Source: Phenylobacterium sp. (GTDB taxonomy: Bacteria > Pseudomonadota > Alphaproteobacteria > Caulobacterales > Caulobacteraceae). Taken from it: a DNA stretch of 64,000 bases. How positions within the stretch are numbered: the stretch's first letter is position 1; each line of letters opens with the position of its first letter. Under the pieces are notes generated by a model that was not told the DNA's origin, did no database searches, and worked only from the letters and a program-made list of their open reading frames with translations. Of this stretch, positions 1 through 9,827 are shown piece by piece. The position numbers were made by a program, and so were the translations under genes. The DNA lies in contig NZ_JAUYNW010000080.1 of assembly GCF_030698145.1 (NCBI RefSeq), forward strand, positions 85,554-149,553. Direction: 5' to 3'.

Positions 1-549
1 CCCGCGTTGCGGGTGGACACGGCCTGGGACCTTGGGATCGACGACTACACGGCCATCTGGTTCTTCCAGCAGGTGGGACGCGAGGTCCGCGCCATCGACT
101 ATTTCGAGACTTCGGGCGAGGGGCTGCAGTCCATCGTGCGCGAGGCGATCGCGGCCAAGCCCTATGTCTATGGAACCCACTACCTGCCGCATGACGTGAT
201 GGTGCGCGAACTGGGGGCGGGGGGCCGTTCGCGGTTCGAGACCCTGGGCGGGCTGGGGGTCTCGCCGATCAGCGCGGGGGTGGCGGGCGACCCGGAGGAC
301 CGGATCAACGCCTCGCGCCAGATGATCCCGATGACCTGGTTCGACGCGGAGAAGTGCGCGGTCGGGTTGGAGCGGCTGCGGGCCTACCGCAAGCGCTGGA
401 GCCGGGCGACCTCGAGCTATGCGGGGCCGCTGCACGACGCGGCGAGCCATGGGGCGGACGCGTTCGGCGAGTTCGCGGTCAACCGGCGGGGGGTGGCGAC
501 GCCGCGACCCCGGCCGCCGCGCGGCGAAGGCCTGAGTTGGATGGGATGA
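1..549 (+). CDS. Phage terminase large subunit, C-terminal part (5' truncated by window)
   Basis: Open frame to the window edge; nuclease-domain-like protein (DTAWDLGIDDYTAIWFFQ...); followed by portal/coat genes. Confidence 0.75.
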   Translation, partial: PALRVDTAWDLGIDDYTAIWFFQQVGREVRAIDYFETSGEGLQSIVREAIAAKPYVYGTHYLPHDVMVRELGAGGRSRFETLGGLGVSPISAGVAGDPEDRINASRQMIPMTWFDAEKCAVGLERLRAYRKRWSRATSSYAGPLHDAASHGADAFGEFAVNRRGVATPRPRPPRGEGLSWMG

Positions 550-1337
550 GGCGCCCCCGACCAACGATTGAAGAGGAGATGTGGATGGCCGACCCGGCGA
601 TGAGAGCCAAGGCGTGGCTTCGCAACCAGTGGAACGGGTTCGTGGCGGCTGACGCCGGCATGCGGCGGACGGAGCTGGCGGCCCAGGAGGAGATGCGCGC
701 GCAGATCGTCGCGAAGCTCGACATTCCGCGTCTGAGCCTGGACGAGCGGCGGGCGATGGTGGGCGCGCCGCGGAAGGATCGACCATCGGAGATCCCACTG
801 CGGGGGCCGGTGGACCCGCGCCCGAAGGCGACGCCCGATCCCTATTTCGGCGCCCGCGCGGAGGATTTCGCTGGCAACGAGACCTGGGCCTTTCCCGGCG
901 GGTCCTACTATGAGTGGAACCGGAAGGCGCCGGGGCAGGGCGATGGGCGTTTCGGGAAGGGGTTTCGCTTCAAGAATGGCATCCCGCGACGTCATGATGG
1001 GGTGGACATCACCATGCCTGAGGGGACGCCCGTCTACGCGGATCGGGATGGGCGGGTACTCTATTCTGGTGACGTAAAGGACTACGGCCTGATGATCGAC
1101 GCTGGCCCGGACTCCGCCGGGAAGAGTCGCTATGCCCACCTCTCGCAGTCGTTTGTGAAACCTGGTCAACAGGTGAAAAAGGGTGAGGTGATCGGCCGCA
1201 GCGGCCGATCGGGGAACCTTGACGCGGAAGCTGCGTCGCACCTCCACTATGAGCGGTTCATGGACGGGCGGCTCGTGGATCCGTACCGGTTGTTCCGCTA
1301 TGGCGAAGCCTCGCCAAACTATCGCTCCAAGCCTTGA
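546..1337 (+). CDS. M23-family metallopeptidase (phage)
   Basis: ATGA overlap with terminase stop; RHDGVDITMPEGTPVYADRDGRVLYSG...YAHLSQ...HLHYE is LytM/M23-like. Track start at 354 rejected in favour of 546. Confidence 0.8.
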   Translation: MRRPRPTIEEEMWMADPAMRAKAWLRNQWNGFVAADAGMRRTELAAQEEMRAQIVAKLDIPRLSLDERRAMVGAPRKDRPSEIPLRGPVDPRPKATPDPYFGARAEDFAGNETWAFPGGSYYEWNRKAPGQGDGRFGKGFRFKNGIPRRHDGVDITMPEGTPVYADRDGRVLYSGDVKDYGLMIDAGPDSAGKSRYAHLSQSFVKPGQQVKKGEVIGRSGRSGNLDAEAASHLHYERFMDGRLVDPYRLFRYGEASPNYRSKP

Positions 1338-1389
1338 CGTTCGCTATTTGTTCGACCAACCATAGTTTGACCATCGAGCGGAGGCGAGC

Positions 1390-1908
1390 GTGCGGCGGCA
1401 TTTGATTCTAGCCTTGGCCATCAGCGCGATCGGAGCCTCGGCGTTAGCGGCGGAGACGCCCTACTTCTGTCCGCCGCCCTATTGGCCAGCAGGCCGGACG
1501 CCGGGCCTGGAGATCGGAGACCTACTCGGGACGATGACGGGCCGAGTGCCGAAATCGTCCGGGTGTTATGACCCTCGCCGCGTGGTGTGCGCGTTCCGAG
1601 ACAAGCATGGCTACACGAACCATTTCGGCTCCAACGACGCGGATGGCGTGGAGGAGCGCGTTCTGCTCAGCAAGGTCGCGCTGCGGGCGCAAGCCGCACA
1701 GCTTCCCTTCGGCGTGCTGTGGACAGACAGCCGGGCGACCGTGAAGCGGCGGCTGAAGGTTATTCAGCGGCCCGGCTGGTCGCACGAGGATAGCGACACA
1801 ATCTCCACCAGCACGTGCGGCAGCCCACAGAGCGATTCCATGTATACCACCTTCAAGTTCGACCGTGCGGGGCGGTTGATCTCGATGGAGCAGAGCATTC
1901 AAGTCTAG
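1390..1908 (+). CDS. Small predicted secreted protein of unknown function (moron-like)
   Basis: GTG start, N-terminal signal peptide MRRHLILALAISAIGASALAAE; lies between M23 and portal. Confidence 0.6.
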   Translation: MRRHLILALAISAIGASALAAETPYFCPPPYWPAGRTPGLEIGDLLGTMTGRVPKSSGCYDPRRVVCAFRDKHGYTNHFGSNDADGVEERVLLSKVALRAQAAQLPFGVLWTDSRATVKRRLKVIQRPGWSHEDSDTISTSTCGSPQSDSMYTTFKFDRAGRLISMEQSIQV

Positions 1909-2048
1909 ACTGCCTGCCCGGGGGGGTTGCCTAAACCGTCGCCCATTCGATGTTTGCGGCGTCTCGTGAAGCTTGACCGCCGCGACTAGTGCGACCGAAC
2001 ATCCGTATAACCCGAAACCTCCGCGCCTGCCGCGGAGCCGGAGACCCC

Positions 2049-3950
2049 ATGTCCGAAGACATCCTGAAAGACGCCCGCGCGGCGTTCGATCTCGCGCGCG
2101 AGCACGAGGCGGAGAACCGGCGCGAGGCGCTGGACGATATCCGCTTCGCCCGGCTGGGCCAGCAGTGGCCCGACAAGGTGCGCCGCGACCGGGAGTTGGA
2201 CGGGCGGCCCTGCCTGACCATCAACCGGCTGCCGGCCTTCATCCGCCAGGTGGTCAACGACGCGCGGCAGAACAAGCCGTCCATCGTCTGCCATCCGGTG
2301 GACAGCGGCGCCGATCCGGAGACCGCCGAGATCTTCAACGGCCTGATCCGCAATATCGAGCAAAGCTCGGACGCCGAGGTGGCCTACGACACCGCCCTCG
2401 ACTTCGCGGTGACCGGCGGGTTCGGCTATTTCCGCATCAACACCCGCTACGCCCGGGACGACGCCTTCGACCAGGACCTGGTCATCGAGCGGGTGAGCAA
2501 CCCGTTCTCGATCTATGGCGACCCGGCCTCGAGCGCGGCGGACTCGGCCGACTGGAACACGGCCTTCGTGGTCGACACCCTTTCGAAGGCCGAGTTCGAG
2601 GCGCGGTGGAAGGGCGCCGATCCGATGGACTGGACCACCGACGCCTATGGCGGGCTGGGCGGGCCCTGGATCGAGGGCGACCGGGTGATGATCGCCGAAT
2701 ACTGGCGGCGCGAGGCGGTGACCCGCTCGATCGTGGCGCTGTCGGACGGACAGGTGATGGAGCTCAGCGCCTATGAGGCCCAGAAGGGCCTGTTCGACAC
2801 GCTTGGGGTGAAGGTGGTCGGGCGGCCGCGGTCGGTGGCCGGCCACAAGGTGATCCAGCGGATCATGACCGGCGGCGAGGTGCTGGAGACCGTCGACTGG
2901 GCGGGCAAGTACATCCCCATCGTGCCGGTCTATGGCGAGGAGCTGCACGTGGACGGGCGGCGCGTGCTGCGCAGCCTGGTGCGCGACGCCAAGGACCCGC
3001 AGCGGATGTTCAACTACTGGCGCACGACCTCGACCGAGCTGGTGGCTCTGGCGCCCAAGGCGCCGTTCATCGGGCGCAAGGGGGCGTTCGAGACCGACGC
3101 GGTGAAATGGGCCACGGCCAACGTCCAGACCCACGCCTATATCGAATATGACGGGCCCGAGCCGCCGATGCGCCAGCCGTTCTCCGGCGTGCCGGCTGGG
3201 GCGCTGCAGGAGGCGCTGAACGCCAGCGACGACATGAAGTCGATCATGGGGCTGCACGACGCCAGCCTGGGCGCGCGGAGCAACGAGACGTCCGGCCGCG
3301 CGATCATGGCGCGGCAAAGGGAAGGGGATGTCTCGACCTTCCACTATATCGACAATCTGAGCCGGGCGATCCGGCACGCGGGGCGGATCCTGATCGACCT
3401 GATCCCCAAGGTCTATTCGACGCCGCGGGTGCTGCGGGTGCTGGGCCCAGGCGGGGAGGCGAGGCTGGCGCCGGTGAACCAGCAGTTCTCGGCCGACGCC
3501 GCCGACGCGGCTGGCCAGGTGAAGAAGATCGAGAAGATCTACGACCTGGGGGCGGGCAAGTACGACCTGACCGTCCGCGCGGGGCCGAGCTTCACCAGCC
3601 GTCGGGAAGAGGCGGCGACCCAGATGATCGAGTTGATCCGCGCCTATCCGCCGGCGGCGCCGATGATCGGCGACCTGCTGGCGCGAAACCTCGACTGGCC
3701 CGGCGCCGATGAGATCGCCGAGCGGCTGGGCGCCATGCTGCCCGCGCAGATGAAGGGGAGCTCGCCCGAGGCCGAGGCCGCCAAGGGCCAGATCGCCAAG
3801 CTCGCCCAGGCCCTGCAGGCCGCCGGCGCCAAGATCGCGGCCCTGGAGCAGGATCGCGGCCACGAAGCCCGGAAGCTGGAGATCGAGGCCTTCGAGGCCG
3901 AGACCAACCGGATGCGCGCCTTGGGCCAGGCGGAGACACGGCGTGGCTGA
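2049..3950 (+). CDS. P22-like portal protein
   Basis: MSEDILKDARAAFDLAREHEAENRREALDDIRFARLGQQWP...RPCLTINRLPAFIRQVVNDARQNKPSI, typical of P22-type portals; start at 2049. Confidence 0.85.
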   Translation: MSEDILKDARAAFDLAREHEAENRREALDDIRFARLGQQWPDKVRRDRELDGRPCLTINRLPAFIRQVVNDARQNKPSIVCHPVDSGADPETAEIFNGLIRNIEQSSDAEVAYDTALDFAVTGGFGYFRINTRYARDDAFDQDLVIERVSNPFSIYGDPASSAADSADWNTAFVVDTLSKAEFEARWKGADPMDWTTDAYGGLGGPWIEGDRVMIAEYWRREAVTRSIVALSDGQVMELSAYEAQKGLFDTLGVKVVGRPRSVAGHKVIQRIMTGGEVLETVDWAGKYIPIVPVYGEELHVDGRRVLRSLVRDAKDPQRMFNYWRTTSTELVALAPKAPFIGRKGAFETDAVKWATANVQTHAYIEYDGPEPPMRQPFSGVPAGALQEALNASDDMKSIMGLHDASLGARSNETSGRAIMARQREGDVSTFHYIDNLSRAIRHAGRILIDLIPKVYSTPRVLRVLGPGGEARLAPVNQQFSADAADAAGQVKKIEKIYDLGAGKYDLTVRAGPSFTSRREEAATQMIELIRAYPPAAPMIGDLLARNLDWPGADEIAERLGAMLPAQMKGSSPEAEAAKGQIAKLAQALQAAGAKIAALEQDRGHEARKLEIEAFEAETNRMRALGQAETRRG

Positions 3951-3968
3951 GGGCCAAATGTTCGTGGT

Positions 3969-4526
3969 TTGTTCTTGACTTTCGCACGGGATTTTGCGAG
4001 GATTGCGTCATTGGAGAGAAGTGCGGCCGCGCCGCCACACGGCGCGACGGTCGAGGTTCGAACCTACGACGCCTTCCTATCGAAGGACGGAAGGGGTCCC
4101 GACCACGCCTTCCTGGTCGTCACAGACCATCGCACCGGCGAGCAGAGGGTGCTTCGGGGCGGGCCGGAGTTCTCACGCGGCCTGCCTCGCGTCACCGCCG
4201 AGATGCGGCCTTGGTCGCAAAGCCGCGAACGGGCGGTGCTGGACCGCGGGAAGGCGGTGACCACCCTGGCCAAGACTTGGCTGCCGCAGGCCGACGGGCA
4301 AGACCTGTTCCGTCGCGGGGAGGCGCTCACCGACGCCTACGCCAAGGCCGCCCCCCGATACGGGCCGTTGTCGAACTCCAACAGCGTCGCTCAGGGCGGC
4401 TATCGGATGATGACGGGGCGCCGTTTCGCCGATTCCCAGCTCTGGGGAGCGGACACGGTCCTGCCGACGGAGCTTCGGCCCCGCCGGGATTCGAGAACGC
4501 CGCCGACGCTGAGCCGACGCCCTTGA
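3969..4526 (+). CDS. Hypothetical phage protein, possible permuted papain-like fold
   Basis: ORF between portal and scaffold; DHAFLVV...NSNSVAQGGYRMMTG motif spacing. Confidence 0.5.
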   Translation: MFLTFARDFARIASLERSAAAPPHGATVEVRTYDAFLSKDGRGPDHAFLVVTDHRTGEQRVLRGGPEFSRGLPRVTAEMRPWSQSRERAVLDRGKAVTTLAKTWLPQADGQDLFRRGEALTDAYAKAAPRYGPLSNSNSVAQGGYRMMTGRRFADSQLWGADTVLPTELRPRRDSRTPPTLSRRP

Positions 4527-4573
4527 ACCGCCGCCGCACCGCCGTCGGGCGGCCGCCCAACCCTGAGGACAGC

Positions 4574-5377
4574 ATGCAAACGGAAGACGCGATCAACTCG
4601 ACGGCGGAGCTCGAGCTCGCCCCTGACCCTACCGCGGACCTTGAGGACGACGCCGAGGAGATCGAACACGAGGGCCAAGCCTACAGGATCCCGCGCGCGC
4701 TGAAGGGCGCGTTCCTGATGAACGCGGACTACACGCGCAAGACCCAGGAGCTGGCGGAGCATCGCCGGGCGCTGGAGCGCGACCGGCAGGGCCTGGCCCA
4801 GCGCCTGGAGACGGCCCACGCCACCGTGGAGGAACGCGCGCGGCTGACGGCCATCGAAGACCAGATGGCCGATTTCGCGGCCATCGACTGGGAGACGCTC
4901 GGCGAAGAGGATCCCCAGACCGCCCAGGCGCTGTGGTCGCGCTATGAGGACTTCGGCCACGCCCGTGACCGCTATGTCTGGTCGCTGTCGCAGCGCGAGC
5001 ACCACGGCCGCGCCCAGGCCGAACGGGAGGTGGCCGAGCAACTGGCCGAGACCGGCCGGGTGCTGTCCGCGGAAATCGAGGGCTGGTCTCCGGACGTGGC
5101 GTCCAAGCTGGTGGAATACGCCGGCGCGTTCGGCGTGACCCTGGACGAACTGCGCGAGGTGGCCGACCCGCGACTGTGGAAGATCCTGCATCGGGCCCAT
5201 GCGGGCGACGAACTGGCCAAGCAGCACCAGACCGCCAAGCAGGCCGAGCAGCTGCAATCGGTCCGTCCGGCGATCCAGGTGAGCGGCGGCGGCGCGGCCG
5301 CCGGCGGCGTTCGTGACGAGCTGGGCGCCGGGGAGTGGATGCGGCGCCGCAACGAGCATGTTCTGAAGGGGCGCTGA
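4574..5377 (+). CDS. Phage scaffolding protein
   Basis: Acidic, coiled-coil-rich protein directly upstream of coat gene; start at 4574 (MQTEDAINST). Confidence 0.65.
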   Translation: MQTEDAINSTAELELAPDPTADLEDDAEEIEHEGQAYRIPRALKGAFLMNADYTRKTQELAEHRRALERDRQGLAQRLETAHATVEERARLTAIEDQMADFAAIDWETLGEEDPQTAQALWSRYEDFGHARDRYVWSLSQREHHGRAQAEREVAEQLAETGRVLSAEIEGWSPDVASKLVEYAGAFGVTLDELREVADPRLWKILHRAHAGDELAKQHQTAKQAEQLQSVRPAIQVSGGGAAAGGVRDELGAGEWMRRRNEHVLKGR

Positions 5378-5584
5378 CCCCACGGCCGACAAGGCCCTCC
5401 CATCTCACGGCGCACGACCAACCCGCTTGGACGTCGACGCGCCTTCGCCCGCCCCGCGCGGGCAGCTCGTCGCTCTGGCCCAGCGCCAGGACGGCGCCGA
5501 GCCGGTCTCCCTCCCATTCCGCGCGGCTTTCCCGAGGCTCGAGCGAGCCCGGAAGCCCTCGCGCGGCCAATCTCGAAGGACCTC

Positions 5585-6760
5585 ATGCCCAATACGCTTC
5601 TCTCCCCCACGTCGGTGACCCGCGAGGCGCTGCGCGTGCTGCATCAGAAACTGAACTTCGTGGGCTCCATCACCCGCGAATACGACGACAGCTTCGCCCG
5701 CCAGGGCGCCAAGGTCGGCGACACCCTGAAGGTGCGCCTGCCCAACCAGTACACGGTGCGCAGCGGCTCGACGCTGGCCGCGCAGGACACGACCGAGACC
5801 GCCGTGGACCTGAAGGTCCAGACCCAGAAGGGGGTGGACCTGAACTTCACCTCGGTGGACCTGACCCTGTCCCTGGACGACTTCTCCGAGCGCGTCCTGG
5901 AGCCGGCCATGTCGGTGCTGGCGGCCAATATCGAGGCCGACGCCATGGGCATGTACAAGGACGTCTGGAACCAGGCGAACAACCACGGGGCCCCGGCGAA
6001 CTTCAAGAAGATCCTCGATGGCCGCAAGATCCTGGTGGACAACCTGGCGCCGCTGGCCGGCCGGACCTGCAACCTGAACACCCAGGACAATGTCGACCTG
6101 GTCGATGCGCTGAAGGGCCTGTTCAACGACCGCGCGACGATCTCCAAGCAGCACCGCGAGGGCTTCATGGGCCGGACCGCCGGGTTCGACTTCATGGAGA
6201 ACACGCTGTGGCCGTCGCACACCCGCGGCGCCCAGGCGGGCTATCTGGTCAATGGCGCCGGCCAGAGCGGCGCGTCGCTGATCGTGGACACCGGGACGGG
6301 CGCGGGTGGGATCGGCGACGTCTTCACCATCAGCGGCGTCTTCCGCGTGCATCCCGAGACCAAGCTGTCGACGGGGGTGCTGCAGCAGTTCGTGCTGACC
6401 GGCGTGCACGGTTCGGGGGCGACCAGCCTGGCGATCAGCCCGGCCATCGTCACCACCGGAGCGGGCCAGAACGTGAGCGCCGCCCCGGCCGACAACGCGC
6501 CAATCGCCTTCGCCGGGACCGCCTCGGCGGCGACAGGCACGTCGCTCGCCTACCACAAGAGCGCCTTCGCCTTCGCCACCGCCGACATGGTGATGCCGCG
6601 CGGGGTCGACTTCGCTGCGCGTGAGGTCTTCGACGGCGTCTCGATGCGGATCGTGCGCCAGTACGACATCAACAGCGACAAGTTCCCGTGCCGGCTGGAT
6701 GTCCTCTACGGCTTCAAGACCCTGCGCCCGCAGCTCGCCTGCCGGCTGGCCAACAACTAG
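5585..6760 (+). CDS. P22 coat-like major capsid protein
   Basis: MPNTLLSPTSVTREALRVLHQKLNFVGSITREYDDSFARQGAKVGDTLKVRLPNQYTVRSG, P22 gp5-like; position after scaffold. Confidence 0.85.
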   Translation: MPNTLLSPTSVTREALRVLHQKLNFVGSITREYDDSFARQGAKVGDTLKVRLPNQYTVRSGSTLAAQDTTETAVDLKVQTQKGVDLNFTSVDLTLSLDDFSERVLEPAMSVLAANIEADAMGMYKDVWNQANNHGAPANFKKILDGRKILVDNLAPLAGRTCNLNTQDNVDLVDALKGLFNDRATISKQHREGFMGRTAGFDFMENTLWPSHTRGAQAGYLVNGAGQSGASLIVDTGTGAGGIGDVFTISGVFRVHPETKLSTGVLQQFVLTGVHGSGATSLAISPAIVTTGAGQNVSAAPADNAPIAFAGTASAATGTSLAYHKSAFAFATADMVMPRGVDFAAREVFDGVSMRIVRQYDINSDKFPCRLDVLYGFKTLRPQLACRLANN

Positions 6761-6823
6761 GCCTCATCCCCCGGGAGCCGGTTCGCCGGCTCCCACCCAT
6801 CCCCGACAACTCAAGGAGGTCCA

Positions 6824-7054
6824 ATGGACGCCAGCCAGGTTTCCAGCGACATGGAGGTCGTCACCCCCAGCGACGCCGCCGCGTGCCACGCGGTGGGCTT
6901 CGTCTTCACCGGGGGCGACTGCGCGATCGAGACCGGGCGTGGCCGGACCGTGGTCATCCCCGCCGCCTTCGCCGGCGTGGTTTTCCCGCAGGCGATCAGC
7001 AAGGTGAAGCTCACCGGCACGACCGCCTCGTCCGTCATCGTCTTCCGGGGCTGA
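6824..7054 (+). CDS. Small phage structural protein (hypothetical)
   Basis: 76-aa ORF with AAGGAGG-like SD between coat and adaptor genes. Confidence 0.55.
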   Translation: MDASQVSSDMEVVTPSDAAACHAVGFVFTGGDCAIETGRGRTVVIPAAFAGVVFPQAISKVKLTGTTASSVIVFRG

Positions 7055-7103
7055 CCTCCAGCCACCCAGACAGCCAAGTCCATCTCTCCTGGAGGCGCCC
7101 ACG

Positions 7104-7724
7104 ATGGCCATCTCAACCTATTCGGAGCTGCGCGGCGCCATCGCCGACTGGCTCGAGCGATCGGATCTGCTCGAGCGGACCGCCGACTTCATCCGGCTGG
7201 CGGAGTCGCGCCTGGATCGCGTGCTGCGCCTGCGCCACATGGAGGCCGATCACGCGCTCGCCGTCCCAGGCGGCGCGCGAACCCTGGCCTTGCCGGAAGG
7301 CTTTCGCGAGCCGGTGGCGCTGTGGATCGATCGGCCAGGCGGGCGCGAACCGATGCGCTTTGTCGACGCGGCGGTGCTGGCCGTGACGCACGCATCCGGC
7401 GAGCCGCGGGCCTGGACCATCGACGGGGACCACCTGGCGTTCGATCGCCCGTGGGCCCAGGCGTGCGACCTCACGCTGAGGATGCTGGGGCGCCTGGCGC
7501 TCTCCGAGACGACACCCACCAACGCCGTGTTGCGCGACTATCCCGACCTCTATCTGTTCGGTTCGCTGATGGAGGCCGCGCCCTATCTGCGCGACGCCGA
7601 GCTGCTGTCGCTGTTCGCGGCGCGGTTCGAGGCGGCGCTGGTCGAGGTGCGGGCAAAGGAGTCGCGCCACCGTTCGCTCGCCCGGCTGTCGGTGGAGCCC
7701 GCGCTCGCCGCGATCGGCGCCTGA
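7104..7724 (+). CDS. Phage head-tail adaptor protein
   Basis: MAISTYSELRGAIADWLERSDLLERTADFIRLAESRLDRVLRLRHME, typical of podoviral adaptors. Confidence 0.7.
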   Translation: MAISTYSELRGAIADWLERSDLLERTADFIRLAESRLDRVLRLRHMEADHALAVPGGARTLALPEGFREPVALWIDRPGGREPMRFVDAAVLAVTHASGEPRAWTIDGDHLAFDRPWAQACDLTLRMLGRLALSETTPTNAVLRDYPDLYLFGSLMEAAPYLRDAELLSLFAARFEAALVEVRAKESRHRSLARLSVEPALAAIGA

Positions 7725-7727
7725 GCC

Positions 7728-7967
7728 ATGACCCCGATCAGTCCCGAGACGCCACCGGCGCTGCGCGCCCTGCTGGCGGAGCTGGCCGAGGTGGTGCGCG
7801 CCTGGCGCGCGCCCGGCGCCCCGAGCTCTCTCTACGCCTGCGACGCCGACCAACTGCCGGACGCGGGCGACTGGCCCAACGGCCTGGTGCTGGTCTCCGA
7901 CCTCAACATCCTCGCCCATTCGGACGGATCAAGCTGGATCCGCCAAGACACGGGAGCCGCGATCTAG
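7728..7967 (+). CDS. Hypothetical phage protein
   Basis: 79-aa ORF tightly packed between phage genes. Confidence 0.5.
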   Translation: MTPISPETPPALRALLAELAEVVRAWRAPGAPSSLYACDADQLPDAGDWPNGLVLVSDLNILAHSDGSSWIRQDTGAAI

Positions 7968-8651
7968 ATGCCATCGTCCTACACCCCGCGCCTTCGCCTG
8001 GAGATGCAGGCGGCCGGCGAGAACCTGAACACCTGGGGCGCGCCCAAGCTCAACACGGTGATCAACCGGATCGACTATTCGATCGCGGGCCTGGCGAGCA
8101 TCGCGCTCACCGGGGACCACGTCCTGACCAGCTCGAACACCGCCGATGACGAGGCGCGCTCCGCGATCCTGAAGTTCACCGGGACGGGCGGTTTCACGGT
8201 GACCATCCCCTCGGTGAGCAAGGTCTACCAGGTGTGGAACGCCTCCGCCGGGGCCCTGACCCTGACGACCGGGGCGGGCGCGACGGTGGAGGTGGCCAGC
8301 GGCGAAGCGGCGCTGGTGATCTGCGATGGGAGCAATGTGAAGGCGGTGAAGGCCACTGACTTCGGCGGCGCCAGGTTGATCAATCTGGGCGACCCCACCG
8401 ACGCGCAGGACGCGGCGACGAAGGCCTATGCGGATGCGCTGGCGTTCAACGATGTCGCCCTGCCGGGCCAGGGTCCGGGAACCGCCGGACACTACGTCAA
8501 GTCGGACGGAACGAACGCTGGTTGGGCCGCGCCCCTGATCTCCGACATCGACGGCTACGCCGCCGATCAAGCCGTTCGCCATGCGGCCACGCAGGCGGCG
8601 GCCGAAGCGTCCTCAAAGGCGCTCGCCATCGCTTTCGCAGCAGCTCTCTGA
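7968..8651 (+). CDS. Phage tail/fibre-like protein
   Basis: MPSSYTPRLRLEMQAAGENLNTWGAPKLNTVINRIDYSIAGLASIALTGDHVL is a common N-terminus of phage tail fibre-associated proteins. Confidence 0.6.
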   Translation: MPSSYTPRLRLEMQAAGENLNTWGAPKLNTVINRIDYSIAGLASIALTGDHVLTSSNTADDEARSAILKFTGTGGFTVTIPSVSKVYQVWNASAGALTLTTGAGATVEVASGEAALVICDGSNVKAVKATDFGGARLINLGDPTDAQDAATKAYADALAFNDVALPGQGPGTAGHYVKSDGTNAGWAAPLISDIDGYAADQAVRHAATQAAAEASSKALAIAFAAAL

Positions 8652-8658
8652 GGATCTC

Positions 8659-9069
8659 ATGCCCACGACGCCGAACTCCATCATCACGCCCCAGGCCATC
8701 AAGAGCGCGACCGCCGCGTGCACCACTGCGAACACCACATACTCGTCTTCGCCGACCAACACCCAGGTGCTGATCACGGCCGGCGCCAATGGCGCCCGCG
8801 TGACGCGGATATCCGCCATTCCCCTGGAGAACGTCGGCGACACGCAGCTTCAGTTGTTTCGAGACGGCGACGGGACTGGAGCCGCCAAGCGGTTCTTCAA
8901 CAGCGCGAAGATGCTGGCCTACACGATGGCCCAGACCACCGCCGCGACGCCGACGGAGTTCGCCTATTCCGATCTCAGTCCGCTGTTCCTGGCGTCTGGG
9001 GAAAAGGTCTATGCAGCCATCGGCCAGACGAAGAACATCACCTTCAACGCCGAGTGGGCGGACTACTGA
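8659..9069 (+). CDS. Hypothetical phage structural protein
   Basis: ATG 8659 preceded by GAGGA; 136 aa; co-oriented. Confidence 0.55.
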   Translation: MPTTPNSIITPQAIKSATAACTTANTTYSSSPTNTQVLITAGANGARVTRISAIPLENVGDTQLQLFRDGDGTGAAKRFFNSAKMLAYTMAQTTAATPTEFAYSDLSPLFLASGEKVYAAIGQTKNITFNAEWADY

Positions 9070-9827
9070 TGCGGGGGGTACGCGGGCTGGAGTCGCGCCC
9101 CGGTCTCAGCGGCCTCCATGCACACGCACTTGTCCGCCGCGGACAAGTCCTGAAGGGGGCCAAGCAGAGAAACGCGCACATTATCGCACTACCCGGCGAC
9201 GCCAATTTTGCGGCCCCAGCATCAGGTTGGTACGACGTACTTCTCTACGGTCCTGGCGGGATGGGCGGATCGTCGGCCGGCACGGCGGCATCTGGAGGCG
9301 GTGGCGGTGGCGCGGCTCTAAAGCGCATCTGGCTTAGGGCTGGCGAAGTCGTGACCTACACCGTCGCTGTCTCGGGCGCTTCAACCACCGCTGCCGTTGC
9401 GGGACGATTTGCGTTCTCAGCTACCAGTGGAGGGGCAGGCGCAACAGGATTTGTACTCGGTGGAGCGGGCGGTCTTGGACTCGGCGGCGACGTTAATCGC
9501 TCAGGAGGTGCTGGCGAGGGCACAATGAACCCCGACGGTGATCCCAGCACAGAGGATGGGATTGGTGTCCTGCCGACGGCGGGCGAATTGGGTGGCTCAG
9601 GCGGAGTCGGCCCCTCTGGCGCAGGTGTTGGCGCATATGCCGGCGGGGGCGGGGGGGGAGGCGCGGGCTTCCGGGACATGTTGCCAAGCCTAGTTGGCGA
9701 CGGCGGGTCTGGTTACGGCGACTATCCTATGTCTGCGCCCGGCGGAGGGGGATACGGAGTCGTGAGTGGTGGCGGTCCTGGGGCAACTGGCGCGAACGGT
9801 GCAATTGCAATCATCTACGCCAGATAG
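9069..9827 (+). CDS. Glycine-rich tail appendage / adhesin-like protein
   Basis: TGATG overlap with previous gene; multiple poly-Gly segments and C-terminal GATGANGAIAIIYAR. Confidence 0.6.
   Translation: MRGVRGLESRPGLSGLHAHALVRRGQVLKGAKQRNAHIIALPGDANFAAPASGWYDVLLYGPGGMGGSSAGTAASGGGGGGAALKRIWLRAGEVVTYTVAVSGASTTAAVAGRFAFSATSGGAGATGFVLGGAGGLGLGGDVNRSGGAGEGTMNPDGDPSTEDGIGVLPTAGELGGSGGVGPSGAGVGAYAGGGGGGGAGFRDMLPSLVGDGGSGYGDYPMSAPGGGGYGVVSGGGPGATGANGAIAIIYAR

Noticed and set aside
1986-3863. 625-aa minus-strand ORF opposite the portal gene, and many similar long antisense ORFs (e.g. 15873-17417, 18100-19236, 23628-25805, 40264-41856, 45633-47489, 62008-63609)
   Set aside because: High-GC shadow ORFs: Arg/Gly/Ala/Pro/His-rich translations without recognisable domains, fully overlapping well-supported genes.
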